Assembly (NCBI GenBank): GCA_036399835.1
Contig: DASWMI010000094.1
Span: forward strand, 1 to 38,024
DNA length: 38,024 bases
Direction of reading: 5' to 3'
From: DASYML01 sp036399835
Lineage (GTDB): Bacteria; Acidobacteriota; Blastocatellia; Pyrinomonadales; Pyrinomonadaceae
In this document: positions 15,993 to 24,512 of the stretch, piece by piece
Layout of the letters: every line of letters starts with the position of its first letter
Numbering within the stretch: the stretch's first letter is position 1
Translations under genes and position numbers: made by a program
Notes under the pieces: model-generated
Told to the model about the DNA's origin: nothing
Databases searched by the model: none
Seen by the model: only the letters and a program-made list of their open reading frames with translations

Positions 15993-16955
15993 TTAACGGA
16001 TGATCGTGCCGACGATGGTCCCCGTAGGCATGTGCGGCTCTTCTTCAAGCGTGATGAAGAGGCCGAAGTCCTGTAGGGCCGTCTCGGTCTGAATCTGCGC
16101 CTCGTTGCGCTGGCCGGTGTTGACTATCTGGCCCAGCTTGACGAACTTGTTATCGGGCGAGACTGCCCAGACGGCGTAGACGCTGCCTGCCGGTGCTTCC
16201 TTCAATTCATGGAAGCGCATCTTGATGGTCGTCGGACCATCCTTGCGCGGCTCGATGAAGACGTTCGCGCGCGAGCCTGTCAGAGCGCCCGTGAAGTTAA
16301 TCTTCATCTGTGTATCTGTCCCGCGACGAAAACCCGGAATGCCGAGCATCGGGACGCTGTAACCGGAGGTCGCGCCGGGCGTCGAAGTGGCCGAGACACG
16401 CTCGCCGACAGCCGCGCCGTCCCTCTCACCATGGCTGGCATAAGGCACGACGGCGAAGCCCTGCGGGACTGCGCTCCTGTAGACGAAGTTAGTGTTCGGC
16501 GCATAAGTCGTCAGGTTGCCTTCGGGCGAGACGACGAGCATGAACTTGTCGAGCGGCGTGTTGAAGGTCAAGGGATTCGTTCCCGTGGCCGTCAGCGGTC
16601 CGAGCAGCGTGACGTGGCCGAGCGGGTCAACCGCATAGAGATTGCCATTGACATCTCTCAGATTCGACGGGTCAATCGTAATCAATGTGCCGTTAGCCGA
16701 ACGCAGAATCCTGGCTTTCGGAACGGTCGTGATGGTCGAGACCGATGGTCTTAAATCAACCATCACCTCTTTATCTATCGGATATTCGACGACTGTCCAA
16801 GAGCCGTCTGCATTTTGCGTGGTTTGAGTGACAGTGCCCTTCGCCGGGTCTGTCGTCGTGGTGGTCGTGGTGGTGGTGTTCTGAGCCAGAGCCAGACTTG
16901 CCATAGCCAAAGAGAGGATGACCCCTCCAAGAATCGAAACTAAGCGTTTGCCCAT
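15993..16955 (-). CDS. Exported Thr-rich protein with RskA-like C-terminal domain
   Basis: 320 aa. The signal peptide at residues 1-24 has core ILSLAMASLALA and cleavage before QN. A run of nine threonines follows at residues 27-35. The middle (about 60-220) is beta-rich with many Val, Thr and Gly residues. The last 90 residues ('YAVWAVSPDNKFVKLGQIV', 'FGLFITLEEE', 'PTGTIVGT') resemble the anti-sigma-K (RskA) extracytoplasmic domain, here without the usual anti-sigma or membrane segment. The function is unknown. Expression should be high: a very strong AGGAGGAG ribosome binding site, a good promoter and two terminator hairpins. Confidence 0.75.
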   Translation of the reverse strand: MGKRLVSILGGVILSLAMASLALAQNTTTTTTTTTDPAKGTVTQTTQNADGSWTVVEYPIDKEVMVDLRPSVSTITTVPKARILRSANGTLITIDPSNLRDVNGNLYAVDPLGHVTLLGPLTATGTNPLTFNTPLDKFMLVVSPEGNLTTYAPNTNFVYRSAVPQGFAVVPYASHGERDGAAVGERVSATSTPGATSGYSVPMLGIPGFRRGTDTQMKINFTGALTGSRANVFIEPRKDGPTTIKMRFHELKEAPAGSVYAVWAVSPDNKFVKLGQIVNTGQRNEAQIQTETALQDFGLFITLEEEPHMPTGTIVGTIIR

Positions 16956-17036
16956 GAGCTATTTTCTCCTCCTCTAATTTTAGAGTTTTCCAGTTTTGGG
17001 AGCCAAAAGAGTCTTTTACAGGAGAATAGTCCGCAA

Positions 17037-17065
17037 TCATTATGCCAGCTTGAGGAATAAGGCAA
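17037..17065 (-). promoter_or_regulatory. Sigma70-type promoter of the Thr-rich protein gene
   Basis: On the minus strand TTGCCT (17065-17060), a 17-base spacer and TAATGA (17042-17037) lie about 80 bases before the ATG at 16955. The region 17066-17218 shows no other feature I can name. Confidence 0.5.
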
Positions 17066-17218
17066 ACCGCTGATTCTTCAGGGATTTAAGCTGGCCGCGC
17101 GGGAAAGGCGGGCGAAACATTACAATACATCCGTGTACGGCATCTTACCGCTCAAGATGAAGAGACGAAGGATAAAAGACAAGCTTATCGGGATGAAAAA
17201 GGGGCCGGATAAAGAAGC

Positions 17219-17258
17219 GGCTATTCGATAAGTTGAGGAACTTGTTTATCGAATAGCC
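17219..17258 (-). terminator. Hairpin after the E1 dehydrogenase gene
   Basis: A perfect 13-bp stem (17219-17231 with 17246-17258) starts 23 bases past the E1 stop. An inner AAGTT/AACTT extends it with a bulge. There is no strong T-run, so it is tentatively a terminator. Confidence 0.6.
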
Positions 17259-17280
17259 AGCCCTTCATGCTCCCACGGTC

Positions 17281-19449
17281 TTAATATTCGGCCAATTCCT
17301 TGATGGCCTTTAACACATCGTCAACCTGCGGCAGGATGGCATCTTCGAGTTGCGGCGCGTAGGCGACAAAGGTATCGAGCGCGCAGACGCGTTGGACGGG
17401 CGCATCCAGATACTCGAACAACTCTTGGCCGATGCGCGCGGCCAGTTCAGCGCCGTAGCCCCAGGAGAGCGTGTCTTCATGCGCGACGATGACCTTGCCC
17501 GTCTTTTTGACGGTCGCGGCGATGGCCTCCCAGTCATAGGGCGCGAGCGTGCGCAGGTCTATGATCTCAACGCTGATGCCTGCGGCTTCTGCCTGCTTGG
17601 CGGCGACGAAAGAGCGTTGGACCAGCGCGCCGTAAGTGATGATGGAAAGAGTCGAGCCTTCGCGCACGCGCTTCGCTTTGCCAAAGGGAATCCGAAAATC
17701 ATCCGGCGGGTACTGCGACTTGTTGTAAGCCTGTCGATAGAGATGCTTGTGCTCAAGAAAGAGCACAGGGTCGTCGCAGCGTATGGAAGTGCGCAGCAGT
17801 CCGTTAGCATCGAGCGCGGTCGCGGGGTAGACGACGCGCAGGCCCGGTATCTGCGTAAAGGTGCTGACGCCGGACTGCGAGTGATAAACCGCGCCGCCTT
17901 TCAAATAACCGCCGACGGGGACGCGTATCACGAGGGGAGCTTTCCATTCATTGCCTGAGCGCCAGCGCATCAGCGCCAGCTCGTTTCGTATCTGGTGAAA
18001 GGCGGGCCAGATGTAATCGAAGAACTGTATCTCGACGACGGGCTTGAGACCGCGCGTCGCCAGCCCTATGGCGCGGCCCAGGATGTTGGCCTCCGCGAGC
18101 GGCGAGTTGAAGACGCGCGCGCCGCCGAAAGACCTTTGCAGGTTGGCCGTGACTTTAAAGACGCCGCCCTTGCCCTTAACCTGTTCCAGAAACTCTTCGC
18201 GCGAGCAGTCGGCCACGTCTTCGCCGAAGACGAGGATGGCAGGGTCTCGCGCCATCTCCGTGTGCAGGCAGCGATTAATAAGGTCAACCATCGTGCCCGC
18301 ATTGCCTGAAAGCTCCGCGCCCTCTTCTGTATCGAACAACTCTCTTGAGGTCGGATCAACATCCGGCGAATAGACAAACTCCATAGCAGTTTCGGGCGCG
18401 GGCTGAGGGCTGGCGAGCGCCTGGTCCGCAGCCTCGTTGACGAGGCGATCAACCTCGTCCTTGAGCTGCTGCAACTCTTCCTGCGTGACCAAGCCTTCTT
18501 CGACGAGGAGCGCGCCAAAGCGCTTGACGGGGTCGCGCTCGGCATCCGTGGTCCGCTCTTCATCGGGGCGATAGAGCTTCTCGTCGTCCGAGAGCGAGTG
18601 CGAGTAAGGGCGTATGACCTTGGCGTGGACCAGCGCGGGGCCTTTGCGCTCGCGGCAATACTCGACGGCGCGCTGCATCGTCTCGAAGGATTCGAGCGGG
18701 TCGGTCCCGTCGCACTTTTGCAGGTAAAGGTCCGGGAAGCCCGAGACGAGTCTTGAGATGTCGCCTCCGGCGGTCTGGACCTCTACAGGCACGCTGATGG
18801 CATAGCCGTTATCTTCGACCAGGAACAGAACGGGCAGCTTGAGGTTGCAGGCCGTGTTGAGCGCTTCCCAGAATTCGCCCTCGCTCGTCGTCCCGTCGCC
18901 GAGCGAGATGTAAACCACTTCGTCATCATGAAAGCCCGCGACGCGCTCTTTCAATTCCTGGACCAATCCGGCGCGATAGCCCGCCTCGGCGCACCCGACG
19001 GCTTGCAGCGCCTGCGTTCCCGTAGGCGAAGACTGTGAGACGATGTTGAGCTTTTTGTGGCCCCAGTGTGAAGGCATCTGTCGGCCATGCGAGTTTGGGT
19101 CTGCGCTCGCGCCGACCGCCGAGAGGAGCTGTTCGAGCGGCGTCATGCCGAGCTGCAAACAGAGCGCGCGGTCGCGGTAATAAGGATAGAACCAATCATA
19201 GCCAGCCTTTAAAGCCATGCCTGCGGCGACGAGCACGGCTTCGTGGCCCGCGCCGCTAATCTGGAAGAAAATCTTGTTCTGTCCTTTAAGCTGAATCTCC
19301 TTATCGTCAACGCGCCGCGACATATACATCGTGCGATAGATGCCGATCATCTGCTCGCGCTCAAGCCCTCTCTGCTCGCGCGCCTCCGTAGCTACGCTCC
19401 CCATGGGTCCTGTTCTCCTGACGAGTTTTAATACTTTCGTTTCACTCAT
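17281..19449 (-). CDS. Fused 2-oxoacid dehydrogenase E1 (alpha-beta), thiamine diphosphate
   Basis: 722 aa. Residues 1-345 are the E1 alpha part with the thiamine diphosphate motif GDG (184-186) to N214. Residues about 375-722 are the E1 beta (transketolase-like) part with 'VFGEDV', 'NSPLAEANILG' and 'YGALVQRSF'. It decarboxylates a 2-oxo acid, most like the branched-chain type, and feeds acyl groups to E2. E2 and E3 are not in this window. I chose ATG 19449 over a TTG at 19461. It overlaps the upstream TPR gene by 8 bases, so the two are coupled. The linker between halves is acidic. Alpha-beta fusions are known but less common than split genes. Confidence 0.93.
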   Translation of the reverse strand: MSETKVLKLVRRTGPMGSVATEAREQRGLEREQMIGIYRTMYMSRRVDDKEIQLKGQNKIFFQISGAGHEAVLVAAGMALKAGYDWFYPYYRDRALCLQLGMTPLEQLLSAVGASADPNSHGRQMPSHWGHKKLNIVSQSSPTGTQALQAVGCAEAGYRAGLVQELKERVAGFHDDEVVYISLGDGTTSEGEFWEALNTACNLKLPVLFLVEDNGYAISVPVEVQTAGGDISRLVSGFPDLYLQKCDGTDPLESFETMQRAVEYCRERKGPALVHAKVIRPYSHSLSDDEKLYRPDEERTTDAERDPVKRFGALLVEEGLVTQEELQQLKDEVDRLVNEAADQALASPQPAPETAMEFVYSPDVDPTSRELFDTEEGAELSGNAGTMVDLINRCLHTEMARDPAILVFGEDVADCSREEFLEQVKGKGGVFKVTANLQRSFGGARVFNSPLAEANILGRAIGLATRGLKPVVEIQFFDYIWPAFHQIRNELALMRWRSGNEWKAPLVIRVPVGGYLKGGAVYHSQSGVSTFTQIPGLRVVYPATALDANGLLRTSIRCDDPVLFLEHKHLYRQAYNKSQYPPDDFRIPFGKAKRVREGSTLSIITYGALVQRSFVAAKQAEAAGISVEIIDLRTLAPYDWEAIAATVKKTGKVIVAHEDTLSWGYGAELAARIGQELFEYLDAPVQRVCALDTFVAYAPQLEDAILPQVDDVLKAIKELAEY

Positions 19450-19756
19450 ATTCGGTCTCAAGTGTCATCCTGTAATCTTCCGCCATCGAAGGATGCCCGT
19501 GAGAGAGCGCGACTTCGATTCCGCGCTCATAAACGCTACGCGCCTCCGCGCGCCTGCCAGCCTTTTCGAGCGCGCGCGCCAGCATCCCGTAAGCATTCCC
19601 TTCATCATCGGCCCTGGCGAGATAAGCTTCGAGCGTCTCAATCAGCTCTTCATGCTGCCCGGCCTTCTCATACTCCTTCGCCAGCCCGAACATCACCAGG
19701 CTGTTTTCCGGGTCGCTCTCAAGCATCTGCTTGAAAATGTCTATCCGCGATGACAT
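19442..19756 (-). CDS. Small TPR protein, coupled to E1 dehydrogenase
   Basis: 104 aa, entirely helical, with two to three tetratricopeptide repeats: 'DPENSLVMFGLAKEYEKAGQHEELIETLEAYLARA', then 'GNAYGMLARALEKAGRRAEARSVYERGIEVA'. There is no signal peptide or membrane span, so it is cytoplasmic. Its stop overlaps the start of the E1 gene by 8 bases, so it is translated with it and may bind the dehydrogenase complex or its regulator. Partner identity is inferred from this overlap alone. It has no known enzymatic residues. Confidence 0.8.
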   Translation of the reverse strand: MSSRIDIFKQMLESDPENSLVMFGLAKEYEKAGQHEELIETLEAYLARADDEGNAYGMLARALEKAGRRAEARSVYERGIEVALSHGHPSMAEDYRMTLETEYE

Positions 19757-19778
19757 TTTAATCAGTGATAGCTGACGA

Positions 19779-19823
19779 GTGAGAGTTGACAGGGAAAGAG
19801 CATTTTATCCTGTCGCCTCTCAC
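19779..19823. repeat. Inverted repeat of 7-nt units (GTGAGAG/TTGACAG)
   Basis: GTGAGAGTTGACAGG (19779-19793) pairs 13 of 15 with 19809-19823. The arms read as 7-nt units. It follows the acyl-CoA dehydrogenase gene on the minus strand and may end that transcript before the TPR-E1 pair. Confidence 0.7.
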
Positions 19824-19829
19824 CGGTGA

Positions 19830-21017
19830 CTATCTACTCCCCGTGATGAGCTTGGCGATGGTCTGCAACTGCATGTTTGAAGTGCCTTCGTAAATTGCGC
19901 CGATCTTGGAATCGCGCCAGAATTTTTCAACCGGATAATCTTTGACGTAGCCGTAGCCGCCGTAAAGCTCTATGGCGCGAGAGGCGACGCGCTCGGCGAC
20001 GCGCGATGAATAGAGCTTAGCCATCGCGGCCTCCTTGACAAAGTTGCGGCCCGCGTCCTTGAGGCGCGCGGCGTTGTAGACCATCAGGCGCGCGGCTTCG
20101 AGTTCCGTAGCCATCTCTGCGAGCTGGAATTGGATGGCCTGAAACTCTCCGATCTGTTTGCCAAACTGCTGGCGCTCGGCTGTGTACTTGAGCGAGGCTT
20201 CGAGCGCGCCGCGCGCAATTCCGATCATCTGCGCGCCGATACCTATCCGCCCCTCATTCAAAGTCTCTATCGAAACCTTGTAGCCCTTGCCCAGTTCGCC
20301 AAGCACATTCTCTTTCGGGACGCGGCAATCTTCCAGAATCAACTCCGTAGTTGAAGAGGCGCGGATGCCAAGCTTGTTCTCCTTCTTGCCGACGGAAAAA
20401 CCCTCGAACGATTTCTCGACGATGAAGGCTGTGATGCCGCGATAACCCGCTTCCGGATTGGCGTTGGCGAAGACTATAAAAATCTCCGCTTCGTTGCCGT
20501 TCGTAATCCAGAGCTTGCGCCCGTTGAGGATGAAGTGGTCGCCCTCCTGCACCGCGCGCGTCGCCATGGCGAAGGCATCCGAGCCGGACCCGGCTTCGCT
20601 GAGGGCGTAAGCGCCGACCTTTTCCGAGGCGAGCTGCGAGAGATACTTACGCTTTTGTTCCTCAGCGCCCCAGCGTAGCAGGGCGTTGTTGACGAGCGTA
20701 TTCTGCACATCAACGAAGACGCCGACCGAGGCGTCCACACGCGACAGCTCTTCGACGGCGAGGATCGCCATAAAAAAGCTGACTCCCGCGCCGCCGTAGG
20801 CTTCCGGCGTCTCGATGCCCATCAAGCCCAGCTCGAAGCATTGCTTGATGAGGGCCGGGTCGAGCTTGCCGTGCTCTTCCATCTCTTCGACGCGCGGCCT
20901 CAGCTCGCCTTCGGCAAACTCGCGCACGCTCGCCCTGAACATCTCCTCATCTTCGGACAACAGGGTCAGAGGATGCGACGCCCCCTGCTGCTGCTGCTCC
21001 GCTACAGTTTGACTCAT
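19830..21017 (-). CDS. Acyl-CoA dehydrogenase, short/branched-chain type
   Basis: 395 aa from the ATG at 21017, preceded by a purine-rich GAGG-like site; the open frame further upstream has no family match. It contains the N-terminal helical domain, a middle domain with 'YALSEAGSGSDAFAM' and 'WITNG', and a C-terminal domain with 'ERQQFGKQIGEFQAIQ'. The likely catalytic base is E377 in 'IYEGTSN', the position used by short-chain and butyryl-CoA dehydrogenases. It oxidises a short or branched acyl-CoA to the 2-enoyl-CoA and passes electrons to ETF. Next to a branched-chain-like E1, it fits branched amino-acid breakdown, but this is inferred from neighbours. Confidence 0.95.
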   Translation of the reverse strand: MSQTVAEQQQQGASHPLTLLSEDEEMFRASVREFAEGELRPRVEEMEEHGKLDPALIKQCFELGLMGIETPEAYGGAGVSFFMAILAVEELSRVDASVGVFVDVQNTLVNNALLRWGAEEQKRKYLSQLASEKVGAYALSEAGSGSDAFAMATRAVQEGDHFILNGRKLWITNGNEAEIFIVFANANPEAGYRGITAFIVEKSFEGFSVGKKENKLGIRASSTTELILEDCRVPKENVLGELGKGYKVSIETLNEGRIGIGAQMIGIARGALEASLKYTAERQQFGKQIGEFQAIQFQLAEMATELEAARLMVYNAARLKDAGRNFVKEAAMAKLYSSRVAERVASRAIELYGGYGYVKDYPVEKFWRDSKIGAIYEGTSNMQLQTIAKLITGSR

Positions 21018-21131
21018 CCCTCGCGCCTCGCTTATCTCAAACTCTTTCTGGATTCTGAACACTGCATCATAATCAAGGGGAAACTGAAAGAGCAAGGGAT
21101 GAGGGCCGCGAGGCTTGTGGATGAAGAAAGA

Positions 21132-21171
21132 GCGATTGAGGCATCGGTTCATTGACGAATTGAATCGACGG
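21132..21171 (+). repeat. 8-nt-period tandem units in a 383-base gap
   Basis: GCGATTGA, GGCATCGG, TTCATTGA, CGAATTGA run in register; three end in ATTGA. GAATTG (21157-21162) pairs with CAATTC (21186-21191). On the minus strand ATGAAAG starts a tiny ORF near 21199. The rest of 21018-21400 shows no gene or clear promoter. Confidence 0.5.
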
Positions 21172-21400
21172 ATAAATCACTGGACCAATTCTTTCATCCC
21201 TCACGCGCTGGCTTTCTGTTGTCGGATAAATATTGCTGCGTCGGGGCGGCCTGCTGGAATCGCTTTGAAATCGAGCACGATGATGATGGCATGGTCATTG
21301 CAGAGTTGAGATTGGCGGCGGGATAACGTATCTTGCAATTTCTTGTCTCACAGTAAGCAGTTGAGAGCCTGTCAAATTCTACTGGCCTGAAGTGTATGGA

Positions 21401-22474
21401 ATGAACCCAAGGGCAGAGCCGAAAAACAGCTCGAAGAGATTCACCCCCATCGGCATTATCTTTGCCGTGCTGGGCCTCGTGCTCTTCGTCTATTTCGTCA
21501 AACGGGCTGGCGTCGAGCAGATTCTTGAAGGCATCAAGAGGCTCGGCGCGGGCTTTCTGCTGGTCTTCGCCATCTCCGGGATACGCCCCGTGGTACGCGC
21601 GCTGGCCTGGACGCGCTGTTGCGAAGCGCCGGACCGTCTGCCTTTTCTGGATGCCTTGAAAGCGAGGCTGATGGGCGATGCGCTCGGCAATCTGGTCCCA
21701 TTGGGGACAGTCATCATCAGCGAGCCTTCAAAGGCCGTGCTGGTGCGTGAACGCGTGCCGCTCGTCGTGGGCCTCGCCTCGCTCGCCATCGAGAATCTAT
21801 TTTATAGCCTCTCTGTGATGCTCTTTCTGGTCTCAGGCTCGCTGGCGCTGCTGCTTAGCTTCAATCTGCCAAAGGGCCTGCGCTACGGCAGCATCGGCGC
21901 GCTCGTCGCCATCGCAATTATCCTGCCGGTCGCTTACATGGTGATTCGCCGCCAGCTCAAGTTTTTGAGCGTCGCGCTGGAATATCTCTACGGGCGCGGC
22001 ATCGCGCGAGGGTTTCTGGAGCATAAGCGCGAGCGCGTTAAGGCTGTCGAAGAACGCATCTACGGATTTTATGCGCGCAACCGCTCGCGCTTTCTTTCGA
22101 TCATGCTGCTCGAAGCCTGCTTTCACCTGGCGGGCATCGCGGAGACTTACGTCGCACTCTCCTTTATCAGCGTCGAAATCGCGCCGACGCTCTTCATCGC
22201 CTTCGTGCTCGAATCCGTCAACCGCGTCATCACAGTAGTCTTTAAGTTTATGCCTTTTCGCGCGGGCGTCGGAGAGGGCGCGACCGAGTGGACCGCAAAA
22301 CTTTTAGGCTTCGTCAAAGGACTCGGCACGACGCTCGAAATCATACGCAAGGCGCGCGACCTCTGCTGGACGGCGGTCGGGTTCGCGCTCCTCGTCCGCC
22401 ACGGATTGTCCGCACGCGCCATCGCCGCAGAGACGCAGGAGGCGGTCGCCAAAGTCAACGCCACCAGCGCCTGA
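21401..22474 (+). CDS. Flippase-like / LPG-synthase-TM family membrane protein
   Basis: 357 aa from the ATG at 21401; a GTG three codons earlier (21392) is equally possible, as neither has a strong ribosome binding site. It is an integral membrane protein with about seven to eight spans and the family pattern of the YbhN/UPF0104 group (lysylphosphatidylglycerol synthetase N-terminal membrane domain): 'GNLVPLGTVIISEPSKAVLV' and 'FVLESVNRVITVVFKFMPFRAGVGEG'. Members flip or move lipids or glycolipids. The glycosyltransferase of the next gene would be a natural partner if both act on a lipid-linked sugar, which is inference. There is no synthetase domain. Confidence 0.82.
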   Translation: MNPRAEPKNSSKRFTPIGIIFAVLGLVLFVYFVKRAGVEQILEGIKRLGAGFLLVFAISGIRPVVRALAWTRCCEAPDRLPFLDALKARLMGDALGNLVPLGTVIISEPSKAVLVRERVPLVVGLASLAIENLFYSLSVMLFLVSGSLALLLSFNLPKGLRYGSIGALVAIAIILPVAYMVIRRQLKFLSVALEYLYGRGIARGFLEHKRERVKAVEERIYGFYARNRSRFLSIMLLEACFHLAGIAETYVALSFISVEIAPTLFIAFVLESVNRVITVVFKFMPFRAGVGEGATEWTAKLLGFVKGLGTTLEIIRKARDLCWTAVGFALLVRHGLSARAIAAETQEAVAKVNATSA

Positions 22475-22587
22475 GCGCAAAGATTGAACAGGGGGAAGAT
22501 GAACGCGGCAGCGATGAATAAAAGCAGATCATCTCATTGACTTGATTTAATCAGTACGTCGCTGGTCCAATGCTTCAATTCTTATAG

Positions 22588-22622
22588 TTCATTATTCATC
22601 GTTTCTGTTTCATCGTTTAGTT
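22588..22622 (+). repeat. Five tandem 7-nt units before the GT39 gene
   Basis: TTCATTA, TTCATCG, TTTCTGT, TTCATCG, TTTAGTT run in register. TTATTCATCG (22592-22601) is the perfect complement of CGATGAATAA (22512-22521), making a long inverted pair across the gap. Confidence 0.8.
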
Positions 22623-22635
22623 AAGAGGTTATCTC

Positions 22636-24291
22636 TTGTCACGGCTGGCTGAAATAAATTCGATTGAGACCGAGGCGCTGGCCGCTTCCGTCAAGAAGGG
22701 GCGCGGCCTCTCCTTGACGCGCGCGCAGGCGCTCTTGACGACGGCGCTCGCGCTGCTGGTCATTCTGGGTTTTGGTCTGCGGCTGCGCGGGATAGAGCAG
22801 ATAGGTTTCGCGGAGGACGAGATTAACAAGCTCGAAGCCGTGAGGGCTTACGAGCGCGGCGACATCAGCCCGAACGCCGAGCACCCGATGCTGATGAAGG
22901 CTCTGATGTACGCCTCCATGCAGACGGCTCATGCCTGGAATGCGCGCCGCGTTGAGAAGATTAGCGACGAAGCCTCTCTGCGCTTTCCCAACATAGTCTT
23001 CGGTGCGCTGACGGTGATTCCCATCTTCCTCTTGACGGCGGCCCTCTTCGACCGCCGCACGGCCCTCGCCGCCGCAGCGTTCTGGGCCTTCGGCATCAAC
23101 GCCATCACCTACAACCGCATCGCCAAGGAAGACACGCTGCTCGTCTTCTTCATGCTCTTCGGGTTCTACTTTTACCTGCGCGCCAAGCAGACCATCAACT
23201 TCGACATCAAGCTCAAGCGTCGTTACTACGGGCTGAGCGGCGCGGCCTTTGGCCTCATGATGGCCTCCAAATATTTCCCGCACTACTTCGGCCTCAACAT
23301 GCTCTATCATCATCTCTATCACGTGCGCGAGCGCCAGCCCGGTGAGCCGCAGGGCAAGACTCCACTACTTTTCTATATCTGCGTCGTCATCTTTTTTCTG
23401 GTGGCGAATCCCGCCGTCTTCTTGCCGCAAACCTGGCAATACCTGAACGCTTACACGAGCGAAAAGCTTTTGACGCACACCGGCTACCTGATGGGCGCGC
23501 AGCTTTACAAGAACAATGTCTCGGCCACGCCCTTTCGCGGTACGCCCTTCTATTTCTACGCGCTCTTTCTCGCCATCAAAGTTCCGATTCCGGTGATCCT
23601 CGCGTTTGTCGTCGGGCTGGTCCAGTCCTTGCGCCGCTGGCGGCATCCGGGCTACGGCTTTCTCCTACTCACGTTCGCGCTCTGGATCGTGCCCTATTCG
23701 CTCTTCGGCTCGAAGTGGCTGCGCTACACGCTCTCGCTGATGCCTTTCGTCTACATGATTGCCGCCGTCGGCCTGATGGTCCTCATCCGATGGGTCGCGG
23801 GCTGGTTCAAGAGCGCGGGAGCGAAGCCCGCCTCAAGGTTTGCGATAGCCGTCATGCTGCTCGTTTTCATGGCCCTGCCAGCCTGGACCGCCTACGCCAA
23901 CGGCCCGCACTATGCTCTTTACACCAGCGCGCTCGGCGCAGGACGCGCGGGCTACTTTTTCCCGCACGATGAGTTCTACGACGACGGACTGCGCGAAGCC
24001 ATCAGCCTCATCTGCGAGCAAGCTCCGCAGGGCGCAACCATCGCGCATGAAACGCCCGCCGTCCTGCGCTACTACCTGGGCGAACGCGGTCGCACGGACC
24101 TCCAATCGCGCGCCCTCTCCGACCCGAAATTCAAGCTTGAGGAAGCATCCAGGCCGCTCTACGTCATCATCCAGCGCGGGCGTACATATTTCGAGAATGT
24201 CGAGAAGACGAGGGAAGTGCGCGCGCGCGGGACGAAGGTTTACGAAGGACTGGTCCGCGGCTCTGTGGCCGTCGAAGTCTATAAATTATAA
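22636..24291 (+). CDS. GT39-type membrane glycosyltransferase
   Basis: 551 aa. It starts with TTG, chosen because AAGAGG precedes it by 7 bases and no ATG is in place. It has about 9-11 spans. The first loop carries 'FAEDEINKLEAVRAY', holding the acidic DE/ED pair of the GT-C family. 'AEHPMLMKALM' follows, a PMT-2 type signature, and then 'YNRIAKEDTLLVFFMLFGFYFY' and 'MASKYFPHYFGL'. The C-terminal about 130 residues are soluble. GT39/PMT-2 enzymes move a sugar from a lipid-phosphate carrier to protein or lipid outside the cytoplasm; the acceptor here is unknown. The upstream flippase-like gene could share the pathway. Confidence 0.85.
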   Translation: MSRLAEINSIETEALAASVKKGRGLSLTRAQALLTTALALLVILGFGLRLRGIEQIGFAEDEINKLEAVRAYERGDISPNAEHPMLMKALMYASMQTAHAWNARRVEKISDEASLRFPNIVFGALTVIPIFLLTAALFDRRTALAAAAFWAFGINAITYNRIAKEDTLLVFFMLFGFYFYLRAKQTINFDIKLKRRYYGLSGAAFGLMMASKYFPHYFGLNMLYHHLYHVRERQPGEPQGKTPLLFYICVVIFFLVANPAVFLPQTWQYLNAYTSEKLLTHTGYLMGAQLYKNNVSATPFRGTPFYFYALFLAIKVPIPVILAFVVGLVQSLRRWRHPGYGFLLLTFALWIVPYSLFGSKWLRYTLSLMPFVYMIAAVGLMVLIRWVAGWFKSAGAKPASRFAIAVMLLVFMALPAWTAYANGPHYALYTSALGAGRAGYFFPHDEFYDDGLREAISLICEQAPQGATIAHETPAVLRYYLGERGRTDLQSRALSDPKFKLEEASRPLYVIIQRGRTYFENVEKTREVRARGTKVYEGLVRGSVAVEVYKL

Positions 24292-24399
24292 TCGCGGTGG
24301 TCCGGAGCCAAAGCACTCGCACCCTTTTCCGCGAACTTAGAAACCCGCCCAAGCCCTTTGGCCCATCCTCACGCGCGGCAATTTTACGAAGCTCTAGCT

Positions 24400-24415
24400 G
24401 AGATGTTAGCATCTC
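24400..24415 (+). terminator. Short hairpin after the GT39 gene
   Basis: GAGATG, TTAG loop, CATCTC, then TAAAAATATT. It is a 6-bp stem near the end of the 221-base gap before the 5'-nucleotidase gene. Weak, as the T-run is not clean. Confidence 0.3.
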
Positions 24416-24512
24416 TAAAAATATTCATCCGTGATATGAGGCTCGTCTTTGTTCGGCGCGTTCTGGTTTCATCTCCCGCTCGTCCGTGCCACAGGTTCTC
24501 AAGGAGTCGTTT

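Noticed and set aside
16850..16880. GTGGTC-type simple repeat
   Set aside because: It is only the coding sequence of the nine-threonine run in the exported protein.
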